Source: Nitrospiraceae bacterium (GTDB lineage Bacteria > Nitrospirota > Thermodesulfovibrionia > Thermodesulfovibrionales > UBA1546). From it: a stretch of DNA of 64,000 bases. Positions 1-6,213 of the stretch are shown here, one piece after another. The notes under the pieces were generated by a model. The model made no database searches. It saw nothing but the letters and a program-made list of their open reading frames with translations, and was not told the DNA's origin. The position numbers were made by a program, and so were the translations under genes. The stretch is taken from the NCBI GenBank assembly GCA_021373015.1, contig JAJFTJ010000002.1, positions 1 through 64,000 on the forward strand, in the 5' to 3' direction. Each line of letters starts with the position of its first letter. The first letter of the stretch is position 1.

Positions 1-120
1 GAGGAATTTAAAAGCATAATTAAAAAGAATAAGACAGTAACTCTGCTTTATTCTGCTTCGGATAAAGAACACAATAACGCTGTCGCGCTTGTAAAAATGC
101 TCAAGTGGCGCGCCAGCTGA
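1..120 (+). CDS. DUF488 family protein, C-terminal part (gene starts before the window)
   Basis: The frame is open from the first base to TGA at 118-120, giving the last 39 residues of a protein. The tail contains TLLYSASDKEHNNA, which closely resembles the conserved end of DUF488 proteins (usually around 115-180 residues, function unknown). The 5' part lies outside the window, so start and operon context cannot be judged. The assignment rests on one motif, but that motif is characteristic of the family. Confidence 0.75.
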   Translation, partial: EEFKSIIKKNKTVTLLYSASDKEHNNAVALVKMLKWRAS

Positions 121-223
121 AGCAATTCCACAGGCGCTAAAGGCAAGCCTGGCGCAGATAGGTTTGGGCGCTTATCAACAGTAAACATATTTTTGTAGTT
201 TTAATTTTAATTGAAAATATTGT

Positions 224-253
224 TTGACATTTGGTTATTCCTTTTTGTATATT
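224..253 (+). promoter_or_regulatory. Promoter of modE-like gene (copy 1 of a duplicated promoter)
   Basis: TTGACA at 224-229 and TATATT at 248-253, separated by 18 bp, form a strong sigma-70-type promoter. The predicted transcription start, about 7 bp past the -10 element, falls on the A of the ATG at 260. No ribosome binding site precedes that ATG, so the message looks leaderless. Nearly the same stretch (223-256, one mismatch) recurs at 1137-1170 before modA. Confidence 0.7.
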
Positions 254-259
254 ACGCTC

Positions 260-667
260 ATGAAAACATCAAAACCAAAATTCAAACCGTCTAAAAAGGA
301 TAAAAAACCTGCTGACAGCGCTGTAAAGAAAAACAGCTATGCACTTAAAGGTAGTATATGGATTGAAGGGGAAAGTGGAACATTTCTGGGTTATGGAAGG
401 GTTATCCTTCTTGAAAGGATAAAACAATACGGTTCAATATCAGAGGCAGCAAAGTCCATGGAGATGTCTTACAGGCATGCATGGGAGCTTGTGGATTCCC
501 TTAACCGTCAGGCAAAAAAACCTTTGGTTGAAACCTCTACAGGAGGCAGAGACGGCGGGGGTGCAGAACTTACAAATGCAGGAAAAAGAGCGATTGAAAT
601 ATTCTGGAGACTTCATGAGAGATTTAAGGGATTTTTAAAGAATGAGGCGAAAAATCTGAAGTTTTAA
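260..667 (+). CDS. modE: ModE-like single-domain molybdate regulator (winged helix-turn-helix)
   Basis: This 135-residue protein is the N-terminal DNA-binding domain of ModE/LysR-type regulators. After a lysine-rich tail of about 30 residues come GYGRVILLERIKQYGSIS, EAAKSMEMSYRHAWELVDS and the wing region with GGRDGGGAELTNAGK. The C-terminal MOP/TOBE molybdate-binding domains of E. coli ModE (about 260 residues) are absent, so how it would sense molybdate is not evident. I chose ATG 260 over TTG 224 because TTG 224 lies inside the -35 element and the promoter start point lands on 260. A Mo-box-like palindrome just downstream and modABC nearby support a role in molybdate control. Confidence 0.8.
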   Translation: MKTSKPKFKPSKKDKKPADSAVKKNSYALKGSIWIEGESGTFLGYGRVILLERIKQYGSISEAAKSMEMSYRHAWELVDSLNRQAKKPLVETSTGGRDGGGAELTNAGKRAIEIFWRLHERFKGFLKNEAKNLKF

Positions 668-680
668 AAAAATTTTCAAT

Positions 681-704
681 CGTTATAGCTAGTATAATAT
701 AACG
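681..704. promoter_or_regulatory. Candidate ModE operator (Mo-box-like palindrome)
   Basis: CGTTATA at 681-687 and TATAACG at 698-704 are perfect inverted half-sites separated by 10 bp. The half-sites match the ends of the known ModE consensus, which is built on CGTTATATA/TATATAACG-type arms. The palindrome lies between the modE-like gene and a truncated binding-protein gene, and an AGGAGGG ribosome binding site follows at 711-717. Binding itself is inferred. Confidence 0.6.
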
Positions 705-721
705 TTTAAAAGGAGGGTTTC

Positions 722-973
722 ATGTTTGGAGGCTCAGGCTATCTTCCTTCGCATATAATTCTTGAAAAACAGGGTTATATCTATTCCCCTGGTTCATCTG
801 ATTGCATGGAACTTGTCAAAAAGCTCATTGATTTTGTCTTATCAGAAGAGGGCAAGGCAATATACAGGAAATATCATTATTTCATGTCGCCTGATGAGGT
901 ATTTGCTTATATAGGAGAAAATAGGCCTGTCGGCGGAGAATATGTTGTTCCACAGGAGTGGCTTAAAAAATAA
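722..973 (+). pseudogene. Remnant of a periplasmic substrate-binding protein (molybdate/tungstate-type candidate)
   Basis: An 83-codon ORF with a good ribosome binding site (AGGAGGG, 711-717). From about residue 35 it reads like the C-terminal end of an ABC transporter binding protein: KKLIDFVLSEEGKAIYRKYH, then PVGGEYVVPQEWLKK. Whole proteins of this kind have 250-350 residues with a signal peptide. Here there is no signal peptide and the ligand-binding lobes are missing, so I read it as an internal-deletion remnant. A Mo-box-like palindrome upstream suggests it was a ModE-controlled molybdate or tungstate binding protein. It could instead be a small expressed protein. Confidence 0.55.
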
Positions 974-1014
974 AGGACCTTCTGCTAAGTGTCTATTCAT
1001 GCCACCCCTTTTCA

Positions 1015-1042
1015 CCCTCCTCCATGAATCTATGGAGGAGGG
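1015..1042. other. Perfect 11-bp hairpin between binding-protein remnant and modA
   Basis: The arms 1015-1025 and 1032-1042 are perfectly complementary, with a 6-nt loop (GAATCT). One arm is purine-rich and contains GGAGGAGGG. Only a short T run follows (1049-1052), so it is a poor intrinsic terminator. It may end the upstream transcript or protect an RNA end; the role is unknown. Confidence 0.5.
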
Positions 1043-1137
1043 AACCCCTTTTATGCTGAAGGATATTTATTCCTATGATAATATAGCGGCGAAGAAATGG
1101 TGAAAAGGCTTGTCAGCTGGATTTTAAGATGTAATAT

Positions 1138-1167
1138 TTGACATTTGGTTATTCCTTTCTGTATATT
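1138..1167 (+). promoter_or_regulatory. Promoter of modABC (copy 2 of the duplicated promoter)
   Basis: TTGACA at 1138-1143 and TATATT at 1162-1167 with an 18-bp spacer. The surrounding 34 bp (1137-1170) match 223-256 with one mismatch. The predicted start of transcription is at about 1174, which is the A of an ATG opening an 18-codon ORF ahead of modA. Confidence 0.7.
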
Positions 1168-1173
1168 ACGGCT

Positions 1174-1230
1174 ATGACTGGGAAGGTGGAATTTATGGAT
1201 TTTAAGGAGGGTGAAAAATGCGGGCAATGA
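1174..1230 (+). CDS. Possible 18-residue leaderless leader peptide overlapping modA
   Basis: ATG at 1174 coincides with the predicted transcription start and opens an 18-codon frame (MTGKVEFMDFKEGEKCGQ) ending at TGA 1228-1230. It runs through the modA ribosome binding site (1204-1211) and overlaps the modA start by 13 nt, so its translation could influence modA initiation. The modE ATG stands in the same place relative to its twin promoter, which makes this more than a chance ORF. It is short and unproven. Confidence 0.3.
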   Translation: MTGKVEFMDFKEGEKCGQ

Positions 1231-2000
1231 AAAAGCTAAGAAGATTTTTCGCGGTTGTTTTTTTTATTTATTTACTCGTCCCATCTAATTTATCTGCAGA
1301 TCCAGTAAAAGACATTACCATTTCGGCCGCAGCAAGTTTAAAAAATGTATTTGAAGAAATAGGAAGGCTCTATGAGGCTAAATACGGCGCGAAGTGCATC
1401 TTTAATTTCGCTGCATCGGGCGACCTTGCGAGACAGATTATCGGCGGCGCTCCGGTGGATGTTTTTGCGTCTGCGTCTCAAAAAGATATGGATGAATTAG
1501 GAAAACGTGAGCTGATCATATCCATGACTCGCGCAGACTTTGCCGCTAATAGTATTGTTTTAATAGTTCCCGCCGGTTCAAAAGCAGTGCTCAAATCTTT
1601 TGAGGGTTTGAACAAAGCGGAAATAAAAAAGATCGCTCTAGGAAATCCAAAAACTGTTCCGGCAGGCAGATATGCAGAAGAGACCTTAAATTTTTATAAG
1701 ATAATTCCTTTGATAAAGGATAAACTTATATATGCAGAAAACGTCAGGCAGGTGCTGGATTACGTTGCTCGCGGAGAAGTTGACGCGGGGATTGTATATT
1801 CAACCGATGTTGTTGCCAGATCAAATGAGATCAAGGTAATTACTATTGCGCCAGTTGAAAGCCACAAACCGGTTGTTTATCCAATCGCAGTTGTTAAGGG
1901 AACAAAGAACGAAACAGAAGCAAAGGCTTTTATATCTCTGGTGCTGTCGCAGGATGGCAGAAAAATATTAGAAAAGTACGGTTTTAAGACCATTAAATAA
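1218..2000 (+). CDS. modA: Molybdate ABC transporter, periplasmic binding protein ModA
   Basis: The protein captures molybdate (and probably tungstate) in the periplasm and delivers it to ModBC. Its 260 residues fit the family. A Sec signal peptide covers about residues 1-27 (basic start, then FFAVVFFIYLLVPSNLSA). ISAAASLKNVFEEI, FAASGDLARQI and GAPVDVFASAS are ModA signatures, including the anion-binding Ser residues. Start 1218 has AAGGAGGG at 1204-1211, 6 nt away; a second Met at 1227 is less well placed. It is the first gene of modABC. Confidence 0.93.
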   Translation: MRAMKKLRRFFAVVFFIYLLVPSNLSADPVKDITISAAASLKNVFEEIGRLYEAKYGAKCIFNFAASGDLARQIIGGAPVDVFASASQKDMDELGKRELIISMTRADFAANSIVLIVPAGSKAVLKSFEGLNKAEIKKIALGNPKTVPAGRYAEETLNFYKIIPLIKDKLIYAENVRQVLDYVARGEVDAGIVYSTDVVARSNEIKVITIAPVESHKPVVYPIAVVKGTKNETEAKAFISLVLSQDGRKILEKYGFKTIK

Positions 2001-2005
2001 AAACA

Positions 2006-2671
2006 ATGGACAATTCAATTCTTTTTTCAGTCCGTCTCTCATTGCAGGTAGCATCAGTGTCAACGGCGCTTATTATGCTTGTCGGAATCCCGATCGCATA
2101 TTTTCTCGCTAGAAAAAACTTCAAGGGCAGAGAAATGCTTGATGTTATTTTCACTCTGCCACTGGTTCTTCCTCCTACTGTAACAGGTTACTATCTTATC
2201 GTAATCTTCGGAAGAAACGGCTTTATCGGCAGACTGATTTATGAATGGACAGGCTGGACTATAATGTTCACATGGTATGCAGCTGTTCTGGCTTCTTTTA
2301 TTGTAGCCCTGCCTCTGATGATAAAGACTGCAAGGGCTGCGATTGAATCTGTTGACAAGAGCCTTATCAACGCATCATTCACACTCGGACACTCTGAGTT
2401 CGATACCGCATTAAAAGTAATTCTCCCTCTTGCGAAGCGCGGGATTGTTGCAGGCACTGTATTGTCATTTGCACGCGCAATGGGAGAATTCGGAGCAACA
2501 CTAATGCTTGCAGGCAATCTGCCCGGCAGAACAGATACGATGCCGATCGCGATTTACAGCCTTGCATCCGGCGGCGAATGGACCAAGGCGCATTTTATGG
2601 TCTTGCTCATGACATTAATGTCCGGAGTATTTTTATACATTGCTAACAGATATGCGAAAAGGATTATATAA
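2006..2671 (+). CDS. modB: Molybdate ABC transporter permease ModB
   Basis: Inner-membrane permease of the molybdate transporter, 221 residues with about five hydrophobic segments, typical of ModB. LPLVLPPTVTGYYLI near residue 50 and the EAA-type loop (GHSEFDTALKVILPLAKRG, about 127-145) contact the ATPase. GEFGATLMLAGNLPGRT is a ModB signature. It begins 5 nt after modA ends and its stop codon directly abuts modC, so the three genes form one operon. Confidence 0.93.
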   Translation: MDNSILFSVRLSLQVASVSTALIMLVGIPIAYFLARKNFKGREMLDVIFTLPLVLPPTVTGYYLIVIFGRNGFIGRLIYEWTGWTIMFTWYAAVLASFIVALPLMIKTARAAIESVDKSLINASFTLGHSEFDTALKVILPLAKRGIVAGTVLSFARAMGEFGATLMLAGNLPGRTDTMPIAIYSLASGGEWTKAHFMVLLMTLMSGVFLYIANRYAKRII

Positions 2672-3454
2672 ATGAGAGTTAAGATCAGACTTCAGAAAAA
2701 GATCAATGATTTTTTCCTTGATGTAGAATGGCAGATCGGCAATGAGCTGGCTGTGCTCTTCGGTTTTTCAGGAGCCGGCAAATCAATGACTCTCCAGCTG
2801 ATAGCAGGTCTTATGAAACCTGACAAAGGGAATATTAGTTTAGATGATATTATATATTTTGACAGCTCATCAGGAATAAATTTTCGTCCGCATAAGCGGC
2901 CTTTCGGTTATGTGTTTCAGGATCTGGCGCTCTTTCCGCACATGACAGTCTTAGATAATATTATTTACGGCGCAGTAGATCTTCCCAAAAATGAAAAGCT
3001 GGACAAGGCGCACGAGATGATCCGAGCGTTTAAACTTACAGGACTTGAAAACAGATATCCTTCTGAAATATCCGGCGGACAAAAGCAGAGAGTGGCATTT
3101 GCGAGGTCATTGATACGCCGTCCGAAAATGCTTTTGCTGGATGAACCTTTTTCCGCGCTTGATAGGCCTCTTCGTTTAGAGATGAGAAACTTTCTGCGTG
3201 AGATTAGAGACAATTTCAGCATTCCTGTTTTTCTTGTGACGCATGACTTTGAAGAAGCGGATATGATTGCTGACAAAATAATCATTTATGAACACGGCAG
3301 GATCGCTCAAGTTGATCCGCCTCATAAGATCAAAAACAGCCCTGCAAATAAATATGTTTCAGAACTCATAGCATGCAATGGAACCTGTGGATATAACAAG
3401 AAAACACAGAAAGCAAATCCATGTGACTTACATAATCCCTCGTTTTTGATTTAG
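2672..3454 (+). CDS. modC: Molybdate ABC transporter ATPase ModC, lacking the TOBE domain
   Basis: ATPase that powers ModAB. Walker A GFSGAGKS, Q-loop FQDLALFPH, signature ISGGQKQRVAFARSL, Walker B MLLLDEPFSALD and the switch histidine in LVTHDFEEAD are all present. At 260 residues it is about 90 shorter than E. coli ModC (about 352): the C-terminal MOP/TOBE domain is missing and replaced by a short tail with three cysteines (CNGTCGYNKK...NPCDLHNP). It starts at the base after the modB stop. A paralogous ATPase role is possible, but operon position makes ModC by far the best call. Confidence 0.9.
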   Translation: MRVKIRLQKKINDFFLDVEWQIGNELAVLFGFSGAGKSMTLQLIAGLMKPDKGNISLDDIIYFDSSSGINFRPHKRPFGYVFQDLALFPHMTVLDNIIYGAVDLPKNEKLDKAHEMIRAFKLTGLENRYPSEISGGQKQRVAFARSLIRRPKMLLLDEPFSALDRPLRLEMRNFLREIRDNFSIPVFLVTHDFEEADMIADKIIIYEHGRIAQVDPPHKIKNSPANKYVSELIACNGTCGYNKKTQKANPCDLHNPSFLI

Positions 3455-3543
3455 ATTGTTTTAACTTCGACATATGAATGTTAAATAAATTTTCTTGTGC
3501 TAAAATACTGCACATACCGTGTGAATAATATTTTTTATTAAAA

Positions 3544-3571
3544 TTGATTTGCAGCAATTATTCACTATTTT
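3544..3571 (+). promoter_or_regulatory. Candidate promoter of the SRP RNA gene
   Basis: TTGATT at 3544-3549 and TATTTT at 3566-3571 with a 16-bp spacer place transcription start at about 3577-3578, the first base-paired position of the RNA. Confidence 0.4.
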
Positions 3572-3576
3572 ATTGC

Positions 3577-3685
3577 AGCCAGGGGACAGCCCTGCGCAGC
3601 AGAGTGGTGTGAACTCCGCCAGGTCCGGAAGGAAGCAATGGTAAGCATTTACTCTGGGTGCCGCAGCAAGTTGTCTCCTGGTTGG
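3577..3685 (+). ncRNA. ffs: Signal recognition particle RNA (bacterial small type, 4.5S-like)
   Basis: The central part carries the invariant SRP domain IV signature, AGGTCCGGAAGGAAGCA at about 3621-3637, which binds Ffh. The ends pair over a long stem: CCAGGGGACA near 3579-3588 with TGTCTCCTGG near 3672-3681. Length (about 109 nt) fits the small bacterial SRP RNA. The order ffs then dnaX then ybaB is a common bacterial arrangement. Exact ends are estimated from pairing. Confidence 0.93.
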
Positions 3686-3841
3686 AGTAAAATAAAAAAA
3701 ATTAGTGTTAAAAATGAAAACATTGTTCAAAATTTATTTAATTCAATAAATTTTTAAATTATGAATAGAACAAACAGACTCAAAATTTTTATAATCGACA
3801 GGACAAGCAGTTAAATTCTTTAACAGAATTATAGTGTTATT

Positions 3842-3859
3842 ATGAAAGCAGGAATATGA
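3842..3859 (+). CDS. Possible 5-codon leader ORF overlapping the dnaX start
   Basis: ATG 3842 opens MKAGI and its TGA (3857-3859) overlaps the dnaX ATG (3856-3858). A TATAGT at 3830-3835 would start transcription on this ATG. The dnaX start itself has only a weak AGGA two bases upstream, so reinitiation from this mini-ORF is conceivable. No good -35 element is visible and the ORF is tiny. Confidence 0.2.
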   Translation: MKAGI

Positions 3860-5451
3860 GCTATCTTGTGCTTGCAAGAAAATGGAGACCCCAGGGGTTT
3901 GAAGACCTTACTGGTCAGGAACCTATTATCAAGATCCTCAAAAATTCCATATCACAGAATAAGATCGCGCATGCATATATCTTTTCAGGTCCTAGAGGAG
4001 TCGGGAAAACAACTACTGCAAGAATTCTTGCAAAGGCTCTTAACTGTGAAAAAGGCCCGACAGATAATCCATGCGGCATATGCGGATCATGTATATCAGT
4101 AAAAGAAGGGACAGCCATTGATGTTATGGAAATAGACGGAGCTTCCAACAATAGCGTTGATGATATCAGAGATCTGAGGGAGAAAGTTAAGTACACGCCT
4201 TTAGGAGGCAAAAACAAGATATATATAATTGATGAAGCGCATATGCTTTCTGTTGCTGCGTTTAACGCGCTCTTAAAAACTCTTGAGGAACCTCCTCCAC
4301 ATGCGGTCTTCGTTCTCGCAACAACAGCGCCAAAAAAAATACCAGTAACAATTTTTTCAAGGTGCCAGCATTTCCCATTCAGAAGGATATCAGTTCACAA
4401 GATAAAGGATAGGCTTAAGCATATAACAACATCAGAGAAGATAAATATCACTGATTCAGCTCTTGAGATGATTGCAAGGGCTGCTGACGGAAGCATGAGA
4501 GATTCACTGACGATTCTTGACCAGATTGCATCTTTCTCATCAGACATAAATGAAGATGAGGTAAAAGATCTGCTAGGCGTAACTGATATTACGATGCTCT
4601 CGAAAGTTGCATCTGCGACAATCAATGGGGACAGGGAAGAGATCATTAAGATGATTGCAGAGCTTGTGGATAAGGGAGTTGATCTAAAAACATTTGCAAA
4701 AGACCTTGTCGAATTCTTCAGGAGTCTTCTCGTTGCAAAGATTGTTAAGAATCCGGAAGATATACTGGAACTTGCTGAGAATGAAATAAAGGCAGTGAAG
4801 AATATCCTGCCTGATGTAAACACTGACATCCTCACGCTAATTATGGCAGAGATTATAAAAGCAGAATCAGATGCAAGGTCTGCTTTTTCCCCGAGAGTAG
4901 CGCTGGAGATGGCGCTTATCAAGGCAAGTTTCCTTTCAAGTTTAAAACCCGTAAAAGAAGCAATAGAAAATATAGACAGGCTTGTAAAAGAATTAGGCTC
5001 AAACATTCAGCCTCAGCCTGTTTCAAAAGAAGAACCAAAGACAGTCAGGCCGCCTGTCGCGGAGCAGGATTTAAAAAAAACACTAAATCCTGAAAATATC
5101 GAAGATGGAAAGTCACTTCTTGATGCAATCTTAAACAAGATCGATGACCCAAGAATTTCATCAAAGCTCGAAAAGGGGAAACCTGTTCTGAGCGGCAATA
5201 TATTGAAACTCACATTCAACAGCAGCGAGGCTGAAATTTTTGCTGATGCTATAAAAAAGAATTCCTCTCTTATCGAAGGCATTGCCTCGGATATTCGTGG
5301 AAACGCTGTAAAGATCGAGATACATACTGAAACAAGAAAACTTGTACGCAAACAAGATCTTCAGGACAAGGTAATCGCAGATCCTGCAGTAAAAGAAATA
5401 GTCGATTTGTTTGACGGAAGAATTGTTGATGTGAAGATTAAAGAAAATTAG
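3856..5451 (+). CDS. dnaX: DNA polymerase III subunits gamma and tau
   Basis: Clamp-loader ATPase that loads the beta sliding clamp. Walker A GPRGVGKTTTAR lies at about residues 45-56, the zinc module at about 64-79 (CEKG...PCGICGSC), Walker B IIDEAHML near 124, and the SRC motif FSRCQHFPF near 167. Domain III follows to about 370, then a linker and a weakly conserved tau tail (total 531). An A8 run at codons 406-409 may produce a shorter gamma form. The start is preceded only by a weak AGGA. ybaB follows 40 nt later, as in many genomes; recR, often next, is not here. Confidence 0.96.
   Translation: MSYLVLARKWRPQGFEDLTGQEPIIKILKNSISQNKIAHAYIFSGPRGVGKTTTARILAKALNCEKGPTDNPCGICGSCISVKEGTAIDVMEIDGASNNSVDDIRDLREKVKYTPLGGKNKIYIIDEAHMLSVAAFNALLKTLEEPPPHAVFVLATTAPKKIPVTIFSRCQHFPFRRISVHKIKDRLKHITTSEKINITDSALEMIARAADGSMRDSLTILDQIASFSSDINEDEVKDLLGVTDITMLSKVASATINGDREEIIKMIAELVDKGVDLKTFAKDLVEFFRSLLVAKIVKNPEDILELAENEIKAVKNILPDVNTDILTLIMAEIIKAESDARSAFSPRVALEMALIKASFLSSLKPVKEAIENIDRLVKELGSNIQPQPVSKEEPKTVRPPVAEQDLKKTLNPENIEDGKSLLDAILNKIDDPRISSKLEKGKPVLSGNILKLTFNSSEAEIFADAIKKNSSLIEGIASDIRGNAVKIEIHTETRKLVRKQDLQDKVIADPAVKEIVDLFDGRIVDVKIKEN
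5073..5080 (+). other. A8 run in dnaX: candidate slippage site for the gamma form
   Basis: Eight consecutive A residues span codons 406-409 of dnaX, in the linker after the clamp-loader domains. Shifting by -1 (or inserting one A) reaches TGA at 5091-5093 after four codons. Shifting by +1 (or losing one A) reaches TAA at 5084-5086 after one codon. Either would give a product of about 409-412 residues, close to the 431 residues of E. coli gamma. Thermus dnaX uses transcriptional slippage on an A run in this way. Confidence 0.45.
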
Positions 5452-5491
5452 ACGATAATTCATTTGACATATAATAGGAGGAAATTAAAAG

Positions 5492-5848
5492 ATGTCTAAA
5501 AAAATGTTAGGCGACATAATGCGCGAGGCACAGAGGCTTCAGGCCGAGATGCAGAAAATGAAAGAAGAAGCAAAAGCAAAAAATGTTGAGGCATCTGCCG
5601 GCGGAGGAATGGTGACTGTTACTGCTAATGGCAGCGGAGAAATAGTTTCTATAAAAATCGAGAAGGATGTTGTAAATCCGGATGATATTGAAATGCTTCA
5701 GGATCTTATAATTGCAGCAGTAAATGAAGCAGTAAGACGTTCACAAGAGATGATGAACGAGGAAATGTCCAAGCTTACCGGAGGCCTTAATATCCCGGGA
5801 TTCGGAGGATTAGGCGGCTTGGGCGGAGGACTCGATAAGCTGCTTTAA
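5492..5848 (+). CDS. ybaB: YbaB/EbfC family nucleoid-associated protein
   Basis: A 118-residue DNA-binding protein of the YbaB/EbfC family. The N-terminal helix (LGDIMREAQRLQAEMQKMKEE) is followed by VTVTANGSGEIVSIKI and the conserved LQDLIIAAVNEAVRRSQE segment. A glycine-rich tail (GFGGLGGLGGGLDKLL) ends the protein. The ribosome binding site AGGAGG is strong. It follows dnaX in the usual dnaX-ybaB pairing, and probably shares its transcript. Confidence 0.93.
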   Translation: MSKKMLGDIMREAQRLQAEMQKMKEEAKAKNVEASAGGGMVTVTANGSGEIVSIKIEKDVVNPDDIEMLQDLIIAAVNEAVRRSQEMMNEEMSKLTGGLNIPGFGGLGGLGGGLDKLL

Positions 5849-5873
5849 TTTTAATTAAATTTAAATCTCTTTT

Positions 5874-6203
5874 TTATTTTCCTTTGCTGTAAGCTGTTAC
5901 TAAATAATTTATTATTGTCGGGACATCTTTATCCGGTATGTCAGCTCCAAATGTCTTAATCATTTTATTGACTGTGTTTTCCCATTGTATACGTGAAGGA
6001 TTCGGCTGCATGGTTATATAGTCAAGACTGTGGCAGACGCTGCAATGATGTTTAACTGTTTCCACTCCTGAGGCATTCTTAAGTTCTACCTTGATCTCGG
6101 GCAGATCAATCGTAAGTTTCGTTCCCTGCGAATATGAATACCGGGCAGCAATGAAAACAGCGCTCATGATTAAGATGAGAGAAATTATAAATATCTTTTT
6201 CAT
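5874..6203 (-). CDS. sorB: Cytochrome c subunit of sulfite dehydrogenase (SorB-like)
   Basis: A 109-residue periplasmic monoheme cytochrome. A signal sequence (FIISLILIMSAVFIAARYSYS) is followed by one heme site CSVCH at residues 54-58; Met65 in ITMQPNPSR is a plausible axial ligand. SorB is the electron acceptor of the molybdenum sulfite dehydrogenase SorA in Starkeya-type enzymes. It starts 10 nt after the end of the sorA-like gene, with a GGAGG ribosome binding site, so the two are co-transcribed. The sulfite role is inferred from this pairing. Confidence 0.8.
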   Translation of the reverse strand: MKKIFIISLILIMSAVFIAARYSYSQGTKLTIDLPEIKVELKNASGVETVKHHCSVCHSLDYITMQPNPSRIQWENTVNKMIKTFGADIPDKDVPTIINYLVTAYSKGK

Positions 6204-6213
6204 TGGCTCCTCC

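Noticed and set aside
129-170. GC-rich stretch with GGCGC and AGGC/GCCT pairs after the DUF488 gene, considered as a molybdenum-cofactor riboswitch or terminator
   Set aside because: Only 4-5 bp stems can be drawn and no T run follows; not enough structure to call anything.
4395-5006. A 203-codon open frame on the reverse strand inside dnaX
   Set aside because: Low-complexity serine/isoleucine-rich translation, no ribosome binding site, and fully covered by the unambiguous dnaX frame.
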